Shown one piece after another: positions 6,462-11,625 of a DNA stretch of 11,625 bases. The DNA comes from Spirochaetales bacterium. Lineage in GTDB: Bacteria > Spirochaetota > Spirochaetia > DSM-27196 > PWMO01. Each line of letters starts with the position of its first letter. Position 1 is the stretch's first letter. Location: the NCBI GenBank assembly GCA_007130025.1, contig SLTF01000049.1, positions 1 to 11,625 on the forward strand, in the 5' to 3' direction. The translations under genes and the position numbers were made by a program. Below the pieces are notes generated by a model. That model had not been told where the DNA came from and searched no databases. It was given only the letters and a program-made list of their open reading frames with translations.

Positions 6462-7327
6462 TCGTAGAGCACGATCCCCGCGGCAACACCAACGTTCAGC
6501 GATCCCTTCGCCCCAGCCATGGGAATGCTCACCCGGCCCGATGAATGGTCGGCCATGGCGAGGGCCTGAGGGCCCACCCCCAGCTCCTCGGAACCCAGAA
6601 TGGCGACCCCCACGGGGGGAAACGCAAATCGACTCAGTTCCGTCCCGCCGGTCTCCACCGCAAACAGCGCCGTCTCGGGCGGCTGATCCGGGAGCGGGTG
6701 CGGCGCCGTATCACCGACCGCGTCCATCACCGCGTCGATCTCGAGCCTCCTCCAGGGAATGACCCCAACCGCTCCCATGGACGCTCGCGCAGCCCGCGGG
6801 TGGGTGGGATCGGCACACCCCGGAGAGAGAAAGATCTCCCGTACCCCAAAGGCGTCGGCGGCACGGAAGATCGCGCCCACGTTGAAGGGTGAGCGGAGAT
6901 CGTCGAGATAGAGATACAGAGGGAGCGTAACCCGCGCTTCTGAATCGAGCGCTTCCCCGGCAAAGAAGTCCCAGTCGGCGACGGTGCGCCCGAGGTAGGC
7001 CTCCAGCCCGTGGTGCAGATCGTTGAGCGCCCGGATCAGCGGGGCATCCGCATCTCCATCCGTCATTCCCGCGACAAGCGCTCCACCTTCGGCCACGCGG
7101 GCGCGAAAATCCGCGGGGAGTTTGGGCTCGTCGGCGGCAAGCTGAAAGAGTGCCGCCACGTACTTGGGATCGGCAATCGAGCCCGGTGGGGCATGGTCGT
7201 CGTGCGGGCCGGAATTCCGTGGGGTGGGAAGCCCGCGCAGACGGTACTCAATCAGCCTTGCAAGCCGCGATATCTTGCGCAGCCGCGTCTTGGGGGGAAG
7301 TTCGCTCAGCTTGCGGATGGTGATCAT
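6425..7327 (-). CDS. SpoU/TrmH-family RNA 2'-O-methyltransferase
   Basis: The 300-residue protein has a C-terminal SPOUT (trefoil-knot) methyltransferase domain and an N-terminal half of about 130 residues that I do not recognise. Motif 1 is LRSPFNVGAIFRAADAFG (144-161, with N149 and R155), motif 2 is AILGSEELG (242-250, E248), and motif 3 is VSIPMAGAKGSLNVGVAAG (266-284, with N278). These are the SAM-binding and catalytic motifs for 2'-O-methylation of tRNA or rRNA; the exact nucleotide cannot be told from sequence. The N-terminal part is not the L30e-like substrate domain of RlmB and may bind RNA differently. The ATG at 7327 is chosen; a GTG at 7357 would add ten residues but has no better ribosome binding site. 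The start is 40 bases after the stop of the upstream alcohol-dehydrogenase-like gene, so the two probably share a transcript. Confidence 0.9.
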   Translation of the reverse strand: MITIRKLSELPPKTRLRKISRLARLIEYRLRGLPTPRNSGPHDDHAPPGSIADPKYVAALFQLAADEPKLPADFRARVAEGGALVAGMTDGDADAPLIRALNDLHHGLEAYLGRTVADWDFFAGEALDSEARVTLPLYLYLDDLRSPFNVGAIFRAADAFGVREIFLSPGCADPTHPRAARASMGAVGVIPWRRLEIDAVMDAVGDTAPHPLPDQPPETALFAVETGGTELSRFAFPPVGVAILGSEELGVGPQALAMADHSSGRVSIPMAGAKGSLNVGVAAGIVLYEWWLAVSNGAAG

Positions 7328-7367
7328 GACACTACCCGTGAGATTGCGCGCCCGCACTCAGCAGTGG

Positions 7368-8516
7368 TCAAAAGGCGCGCTTCACCAGCTCGTAGAGGTC
7401 GTCCACCGAGAGCGCCACGGGGCCAAAGCTGACCATATCAAAGGTGGAGGCAACCTCCGCGATGCGGGGCATGTCGTCCAGCGCGATATCGAAGTCCCGC
7501 AGCCGAGCGGGCAGCCCAAGCCGGGCAATCAATCGGCGTGAGACGGTTGAGGCGAGGGCCGCGTCGTCTCCGTCCTCCAGTCCCGGAACATCTTCGCCCA
7601 GAGCGCGGGCAATCCGGGCAACCTTCGCGGGCTTCACCCCGGCAAAATGATCCAGCACGTGCGGCAGCAGGGCGGTTGCCACCCAGCTTTTGGGTACGTT
7701 GTGGAGGCTGTTGACGGCATAGGTGAGCGCACCGCCGGGCCCCTGACTGCTCATTGCAAGGCCGAGCGCGCAGAGCAACCCTCCCTCCCCCGCGTGAACG
7801 CGCGCAGCCATTTCGCTCGGATCGCGGGCCAGCGTGTCCATTGACGCTTTCAGGATATCCACGGCGCGCAGAAAGAGCGTATCCGAGAGAAAGGTACTCT
7901 TGGTTGAGAGATAGCCCTCGATACAGGCAAGCAGGGTATCGAGCATGGTAGCCGCGGCGTACTTCGCGGACATCGACCCGGCGAGGTTTGGATCCAGAAA
8001 CACCGCCTTCACCAGCCCGGGAGCCGTACGCACCAGGCGCGCGTGGCCGGTTTCGGTGTCGGAGATTACAAATTCGTCGCGCAGCATGACGTGGTTGCGA
8101 AACGACGTCGGAACCTCCACGTAGGGGACCGCCGGTCGCGTGGGCTGTTTGCCGTCCAGAATGCGATAGATGGATATGTCCGAGGTGGCGGCGACCGCGG
8201 CACAGCGAGCCGCCGAGAGCACCTTCATGCCCCCAAGGCCGATGACCACCCTGGCCTGACTGACCCGGGCGAGGGAGATGAGTTCATCGATCGTGGCGTT
8301 GGAACCACCCGGCCCCACCTGATCGAATCGAATCGAGTCCACCCCGCGCTTCTGGAGCAGGTCTTCCACCCGTTCCACCAGTTGGGTGTGGTGATGTCCC
8401 GACTCAGAAACCAGCAGGGCCCGGTTTCCAATGTCGGCAACGGTCTGTCCGATGCGATTTACCACATCGGGGCCAAAGAGGATGCGGGCAGGTACGTGCA
8501 GAAGCAGATCAGCCAT
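7368..8516 (-). CDS. Iron-containing alcohol dehydrogenase fold protein lacking catalytic residues (probable pseudoenzyme)
   Basis: Length (382 residues) and overall pattern fit the group III Fe-ADH/glycerol dehydrogenase superfamily: PARILFGPDVVNRIG at the start, VVIGLGG, LDPNLAG, ATMLDTLLACIEGYLS and TALLPHVLDHF. The functional motifs are changed. The nucleotide loop GGGSxxDxAK reads GGMKVLSAAR (95-104). PTTxGTGSE reads PTSFRNHVM (136-144). Metal ligand Asp is kept (D193), but the His four residues on is Ala197, the HxxxH helix has Thr/Tyr/Asn, and PHG reads PKS (275-277). The frame is intact, so this is not ordinary decay. It is probably a binding, structural or regulatory protein. The ATG at 8516 is preferred over TTG at 8537; CAGG lies about 11 bases upstream, a weak site. 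It follows the terminator after flgM by about 20 bases and no promoter of its own is obvious. Confidence 0.82.
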   Translation of the reverse strand: MADLLLHVPARILFGPDVVNRIGQTVADIGNRALLVSESGHHHTQLVERVEDLLQKRGVDSIRFDQVGPGGSNATIDELISLARVSQARVVIGLGGMKVLSAARCAAVAATSDISIYRILDGKQPTRPAVPYVEVPTSFRNHVMLRDEFVISDTETGHARLVRTAPGLVKAVFLDPNLAGSMSAKYAAATMLDTLLACIEGYLSTKSTFLSDTLFLRAVDILKASMDTLARDPSEMAARVHAGEGGLLCALGLAMSSQGPGGALTYAVNSLHNVPKSWVATALLPHVLDHFAGVKPAKVARIARALGEDVPGLEDGDDAALASTVSRRLIARLGLPARLRDFDIALDDMPRIAEVASTFDMVSFGPVALSVDDLYELVKRAF

Positions 8517-8534
8517 GAAGTTGTTTACCTGATA

Positions 8535-8559
8535 CAAAACAGCGGCACTAAATGCCGCT
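8535..8559 (-). terminator. Intrinsic terminator after flgM
   Basis: On the minus strand AGCGGCA and TGCCGCT form a perfect 7-bp stem with a 5-base loop (8559-8541), followed at once by GTTTTGT. It lies 62 bases after the flgM stop and just before the alcohol-dehydrogenase-like gene. On the plus strand GTTTTG also follows the stem after two bases, so it may work both ways. Confidence 0.75.
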
Positions 8560-8621
8560 GCGTTTTGCTGTGACGCATGGATGAGTTATCTGTCGAAAAG
8601 GAAGACGGAGGAAGGAAAGAA

Positions 8622-8906
8622 TCAGATACCGAACGAGTCCATGATCCGTTCTGCAACACTGTTCACTACCGTGTCATTGATGTACGAGGGGTCTTCCAGC
8701 TTCTTTCGGACCTCGGCGATGCGATCCATTCGGACATCCGAAGCGTCGCGCACCTGCTCGGACATCTGCAGCAGCTCCGCTCGCAGCTTCGCCTCATCGG
8801 AGAACGCGATGGAGTCGCTTGCCGCCTTTGCCTGCGGTTTCGCGCTTTTGGTGGTCTGGTTGAATCGCTGGACCGGGTCTACGGGACCAAGTCGTTCAAT
8901 AGACAT
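8622..8906 (-). CDS. flgM: Negative regulator of flagellin synthesis, anti-sigma28 factor FlgM
   Basis: The 94-residue protein matches the FlgM family in length and C-terminal pattern: SDSIAFSDEAKLRAELLQ (30-47), then SDVRMDRIAEVRKKLED and NSVAERIMDSF. The C-terminal helices bind sigma28 (FliA) and hold it inactive until the flagellar hook is complete and FlgM is exported. The N-terminus, MSIERLGPVDPVQRFN, is polar and low in complexity, as expected for the disordered, secreted half; the IERLGPVDP start resembles what I recall from spirochaete proteins. A GGAAGG repeat ends 7 bases before the ATG. Upstream is a near-perfect sigma28 promoter, so FlgM is likely made under the sigma factor it inhibits, a negative feedback. 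A strong terminator follows. It implies fliA and a flagellar system elsewhere in the genome. Confidence 0.88.
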   Translation of the reverse strand: MSIERLGPVDPVQRFNQTTKSAKPQAKAASDSIAFSDEAKLRAELLQMSEQVRDASDVRMDRIAEVRKKLEDPSYINDTVVNSVAERIMDSFGI

Positions 8907-8932
8907 TGCAGAACCTTCCTTCCTTCACTACC

Positions 8933-8959
8933 TTATCGACACAAGTTGGCTCAATTTTA
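8933..8959 (-). promoter_or_regulatory. Sigma28 (FliA) promoter of flgM
   Basis: On the minus strand TAAA (8959-8956), exactly 15 bases, then GTCGATAA (8940-8933). The known FliA consensus is TAAA-N15-GCCGATAA, so there is one mismatch in twelve defined positions. The TAAA box overlaps the TAA stop codon of rsmI. Predicted start of transcription is near 8926, leaving about a 20-base leader with the GGAAGG ribosome binding site. Confidence 0.85.
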
Positions 8960-9637
8960 ACCCTTTTTGGTCGGTGACACAAGGACCGTGATTTCGCCCT
9001 TGATCGCCGCCCGTCCGGCCAGCTGCTGAAGCACTTCGGATACCGGTCCGTACAGATACTCTTCGTGCATCTTGGTCATCTCCCGTCCCACCAGCACCGT
9101 AGCCGTACTATCAATATCGAGCAGATCCTGTAAAAGCTGTACGATTCGAAACGGTGATTCGTAAAAAACCGCAATTTCGCCCCGTTCCACCAGCTCCGAG
9201 AGCCGTTTTCGCCGGCGTCCCTTCTTGGGTGAGAGAAACCCCTCGAAGAGCACCGCCTTACCCGGCACCCCGGCAACGCTCAGAACGGCGGCCAGGGCGG
9301 AGGGGCCCGGCACCGGAATCACCGGAAACCCCGCCGCCCGCACCGCGGCAACCACCTTGCCGCCGGGATCGCTCACCCCGGGGGTTCCGGCATCGGTCAC
9401 CAGGGCCCCGGTCTGCCCCGCTTCCAGGCGCGCGAGCACGTCACCCACCGCGCGCTCCTCATTGTGGGCGTGGCACGGGACGAGCGGTTTACGGATGTCG
9501 AAATGGGAGAGCAGGCGCCCCGAGTGACGGGTGTCTTCACAGAGCACAAAATCGGCACCACGCAGCACGGAGAGCGCCCGCACGGTGATATCGTCGAGGT
9601 TTCCGATTGGGGTTGCCACCACGTAAAGCTCGGCCAT
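8957..9637 (-). CDS. rsmI: 16S rRNA (cytidine1402-2'-O)-methyltransferase RsmI
   Basis: RsmI uses SAM to methylate the ribose of C1402 in the decoding centre of 16S rRNA, together with RsmH. The tetrapyrrole-methylase-like fold is clear: VATPIGNLDDITVRAL (7-22), CEDTRHSGRLL (33-43), DAGTPGVSDPGG (82-93), VPGPSA (109-114), FEGFLSPKKGRRRKR (131-145) and FYESPFR (158-164). At 226 residues it is about 60 shorter than E. coli RsmI (286) and ends soon after the methylase core, so the C-terminal helical extension is missing; I recall shorter versions in other phyla. The ATG at 9637 matches the conserved AELYVVATPIGN start. No strong Shine-Dalgarno is seen. The flgM promoter lies at its 3' end; rsmI readthrough could also reach flgM, 50 bases on. 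Confidence 0.93.
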   Translation of the reverse strand: MAELYVVATPIGNLDDITVRALSVLRGADFVLCEDTRHSGRLLSHFDIRKPLVPCHAHNEERAVGDVLARLEAGQTGALVTDAGTPGVSDPGGKVVAAVRAAGFPVIPVPGPSALAAVLSVAGVPGKAVLFEGFLSPKKGRRRKRLSELVERGEIAVFYESPFRIVQLLQDLLDIDSTATVLVGREMTKMHEEYLYGPVSEVLQQLAGRAAIKGEITVLVSPTKKG

Positions 9638-9719
9638 GCGCGCTCAGTCTACTCACTTCCCGGTTGATGGGATAGTATGTGCCCGCCCCGCACTCGCTGC
9701 GTACCAACCGGGAGGCCCC

Positions 9720-10151
9720 GTGGAACTGCTGGTCATCACGCTGACGGCCACCGTAATCATCGTCCTGCTCTACCTGCTCCACCGCCTTGGCGCGGCTGAG
9801 CGGCGTGACCGAACTCGCCGGCACGCGCCCGATGAGTCCCCGGAACGGGTTCGCCCCTGCCCGCTCTGCGCCTCCCTGCTCCGACGTGGCGAGCGGGTTC
9901 ACACCGTGGTGTTCTCCAAGGAGACGCCCCGCCCCGACGGCAGCGCGCGGCCGCCGCGCATCAAGGAGAGCATGGTCCACATGTTTGGCTGCCGCTACTG
10001 CCGTCCGCCCGAAGGCGACAAGGAGCGCATCTGCCCCGCCTGCAAGCGCACCATTCGCCCGGACGGCTACGCCATCGCCCGCATGTTTGAGCGCGAGGGC
10101 CGCAAACACGTGCACGTGCTCGGTTGCACCGAGTGCCGCCACGGCCGATAA
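9720..10151 (+). CDS. Membrane-anchored protein with tandem zinc ribbons, function unknown
   Basis: The 143-residue product has one N-terminal membrane helix (residues 2-20) followed by a basic segment, so the rest is probably cytoplasmic. Eight cysteines form two repeated four-Cys modules: C47, C50, C91 and C94, then C105, C108, C136 and C139. The modules look like duplicates: CPLC...VHMFGCRYC and CPAC...VHVLGCTEC. Each should bind one zinc as a zinc ribbon. I do not recognise a function; membrane-tethered protein or nucleic acid binding are both possible. The GTG at 9720 is chosen because GGGAGG lies just 4 bases upstream and it places the hydrophobic helix at the N-terminus; the frame is open back to an ATG at 9636. 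It is divergent from rsmI and precedes the transporter gene by 93 bases. I see no clear promoter in the 82-base gap. Confidence 0.75.
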   Translation: MELLVITLTATVIIVLLYLLHRLGAAERRDRTRRHAPDESPERVRPCPLCASLLRRGERVHTVVFSKETPRPDGSARPPRIKESMVHMFGCRYCRPPEGDKERICPACKRTIRPDGYAIARMFEREGRKHVHVLGCTECRHGR

Positions 10152-10168
10152 ACAAAAACGGTAGCGGG

Positions 10169-10190
10169 TCGGTCCTGGACCGAGTATACT
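10169..10190 (+). promoter_or_regulatory. Palindrome and -10 box upstream of the transporter gene
   Basis: TCGGTCC-T-GGACCGA (10169-10183) is a perfect 7-1-7 palindrome. One base later comes TATACT (10185-10190), a good -10 box, but no -35 consensus is found 16-18 bases upstream. The palindrome fills the spacer region, which suits a repressor or activator site. A CGGTCC half-site recurs at 10195-10200. A 6-bp hairpin is also possible, but without a T run it would be a poor terminator. Confidence 0.5.
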
Positions 10191-10244
10191 GGCCCGGTCC
10201 CGAAAACGGCGGTCATAAACGGCCGCGCTCGACAGGAGGGCCGC

Positions 10245-11625
10245 ATGAAACACGCATCACTCTCAACCGGAGTCAAGGTCGGATTCGGCATCTGCGATCT
10301 TGGCGGGAATCTCTTCTTCACCATCATGGGGTTCTACCTGCTGTTCTTCCTGACCGACGTCGTTGGTCTTCGCGCGGGCCTCGCCGGAACCGCCCTGATG
10401 ATCGGGAAGTTCTGGGACGCGGTGACCGATCCGGCGGTTGGCTATCTGTCCGATCGCACCAAGAGCCGATGGGGCCGCCGACGCCCATACATCTTCGTGG
10501 GCTCGCTGACGCTCTTTCTCTCCATGATCTGGATGTTCACCCCGCTTCGGGCGGACAATCAGCTCACCCTCTTCATCTACGTTGCCATCGTCTACTGCGT
10601 GCTCAACACCACCTATACGCTGGTCAACATTCCCTACGGTGCCCTCACCCCCGAGCTCACCGCGGACTTCGACGAACGAACAACGCTCAACGGATATCGA
10701 ATGGTGTTTGCCGTAGTGGGAACCTTCATTGGGGCGGCGGGGGTTCTGCCGCTGGTCCAGGCGGGCGGCGGAAGTGACGCCGGCTGGACGCTGATGGGCG
10801 GCGTGATGGGCGGGATCATGATGGCCACCGCGCTGGTGACCTTCTTTGTCGTTCGTGAGCCGGTCCTGACCCGGGTTCCCGAGCGGATCAACGTCGTGAA
10901 GAGTTACCTGCAGGTGCTTCGCATGAAGCCCTTCCTGACCGCCCTGATTCCGTGGTCGCTGCACATCACCGGCATCAACATCATCCAGGCGGGTCTTCTC
11001 TATTACTTTGGCAATATCTACGGCGACGAAGGCGGCTTCCAGATCGCGCTGCCCATCCTGCTGCTGTCGAGCATCATCTTCATCCCCATCTGGGTGAAGA
11101 TCTCCGAGCGCCTCGGCAAGAAGCGCTGCTACAACATCGGCATGCTGATCTTTGCAGCGTCGGTGATCGCATTCTTCTTTTTCGGCCACATCCTGGGGAT
11201 GCGGTTTGCGTTTGTGGTGATGTTTGTGGCCGGTATTGGCTTTGCCACCCAGTATGTGATGCCGTACGCCATGGTGCCCGACGTGGTGGAGTACGACTAC
11301 GCCGAAACCGGCAACCGCCGCGAAGGGGTCTTCTACGGCATGTGGACCTTTGTCAGCAAGAGCGGCCAGGCCCTGGGCATCGCGCTGACCGGTTGGGTGC
11401 TCGCCGCCTTTGGCTACCAGGAGCCCACCGCCGCCATCCCGCAACCGGTGCAGACCGACCTCGCCCGCCTGGGCATCCGCATGCTCACCGGCCCGATCCC
11501 GGCGCTCTTCTTCATTGCCGGCGTGATTGTGCTGTCGTTCTATCCCATCACGCGCGCCCGGTACGACGAGATCATGGAGATCATCCGCCGCCGTGAGGCG
11601 GAACAGGACGCATCAAACGGAGGAA
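10245..11625 (+). CDS. GPH-family sugar:cation symporter (MFS, MelB-like), 3' end beyond window
   Basis: The reading frame from the ATG at 10245 gives 460 residues and is still open at the last base, so the C-terminus is cut, probably by only a few residues. About 12 membrane helices are seen. Glycoside-pentoside-hexuronide symporter signatures are strong: FWDAVTDPAVGYLSDRT (56-72) with D58 and D62, matching the Na+-binding D55 and D59 of E. coli MelB; SRWGRRRPYIFVG (74-86); and NIPYGALTPELTADFDERT (128-146). In the second half, VPDVVEYDYAETGNRREGVFYG (344-365) is also typical. Substrate is probably a sugar or glycoside taken up with Na+ or H+, but the specificity cannot be read. AGGAGGG (10234-10240) lies 4 bases before the start. 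The palindrome and TATACT box upstream suggest substrate-responsive control, as is usual for sugar uptake genes. Confidence 0.93.
   Translation, partial: MKHASLSTGVKVGFGICDLGGNLFFTIMGFYLLFFLTDVVGLRAGLAGTALMIGKFWDAVTDPAVGYLSDRTKSRWGRRRPYIFVGSLTLFLSMIWMFTPLRADNQLTLFIYVAIVYCVLNTTYTLVNIPYGALTPELTADFDERTTLNGYRMVFAVVGTFIGAAGVLPLVQAGGGSDAGWTLMGGVMGGIMMATALVTFFVVREPVLTRVPERINVVKSYLQVLRMKPFLTALIPWSLHITGINIIQAGLLYYFGNIYGDEGGFQIALPILLLSSIIFIPIWVKISERLGKKRCYNIGMLIFAASVIAFFFFGHILGMRFAFVVMFVAGIGFATQYVMPYAMVPDVVEYDYAETGNRREGVFYGMWTFVSKSGQALGIALTGWVLAAFGYQEPTAAIPQPVQTDLARLGIRMLTGPIPALFFIAGVIVLSFYPITRARYDEIMEIIRRREAEQDASNGG
11619..11623 (+). promoter_or_regulatory. Possible ribosome binding site for the next gene
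   Basis: GGAGG occurs within the final codons of the transporter frame. Nothing else there explains it, so a downstream gene probably begins just outside the window, overlapping or abutting the transporter stop. Confidence 0.35.

Noticed and set aside
9638..9660. TAGACT six bases before the rsmI ATG, as a second leaderless promoter
   Set aside because: The box matches only TAnnnT and there is no -35 element 16-18 bases upstream, so the evidence is too thin next to the Nif3-family case.
9537..10253. 238-residue minus-strand open frame across the rsmI start and the zinc-ribbon gene
   Set aside because: It overlaps two better supported genes in both orientations and has no recognisable domain or ribosome binding site.
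10263..11444. 393-residue open frame on the minus strand
   Set aside because: It is antisense to the symporter; the His/Asp/Gly-rich product is the usual mirror of membrane-protein codons.
1..11625. CRISPR array, insertion sequence, prophage or integration site
   Set aside because: I saw no regularly spaced repeats, no transposase or integrase motifs, no target-site duplications and no tRNA; the genes are core-type with uniform composition.

Overview
The window is an ordinary-looking stretch of a GC-rich bacterial chromosome, tightly packed and with no mobile element, tRNA, rRNA or CRISPR array that I can see. The gene families (FlgM starting IERLGPVDP, a small KANT-type membrane protein coupled to lspA, a LonB-like protease, an HDOD protein) suggest a motile member of the Spirochaetota. 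This rests on remembered family likeness, not a search, so I hold it only moderately. Purine-rich ribosome binding sites (GGAGG type) and sigma70-like promoters are visible. A very good sigma28 promoter shows that flagellar regulation is active.

Layout. Bases 1-1466 (minus strand) form one operon: a DUF34/Nif3-family metal protein, prolipoprotein signal peptidase LspA, and a small membrane protein cut by the window edge. A 126-base divergent promoter region with a perfect inverted repeat separates it from a LonB-like ATP-dependent protease (1593-4055, plus). A separate promoter then serves a fusion of a GHKL ATPase-like domain to an HDOD domain (4176-5666). Next comes a two-gene redox operon of a small glutaredoxin-like protein and an OsmC-type thiol peroxidase (5769-6421).

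This operon runs head-on, with a 3-base gap, into a minus-strand block. Read in transcription order, that block is rsmI (16S rRNA 2'-O-methyltransferase), flgM (anti-sigma28) with its own sigma28 promoter, a clear intrinsic terminator, an iron-alcohol-dehydrogenase fold protein that has lost nearly all catalytic residues, and a SpoU/TrmH-family RNA methyltransferase. Divergent from rsmI are a membrane-anchored protein with two zinc ribbons (9720-10151) and a GPH-family sugar:cation symporter (10245 to the window end), whose promoter carries a 7-1-7 palindrome.

The genes do not form one pathway. Envelope lipoprotein processing, proteolysis, thiol redox control, RNA modification, flagellar timing and sugar uptake sit side by side. 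The points most worth a second look are the pseudoenzyme-like alcohol dehydrogenase, the GHKL-HDOD fusion, the apparently leaderless Nif3-family gene with its symmetric divergent promoter, and the sigma28 promoter whose -35 box overlaps the rsmI stop codon.
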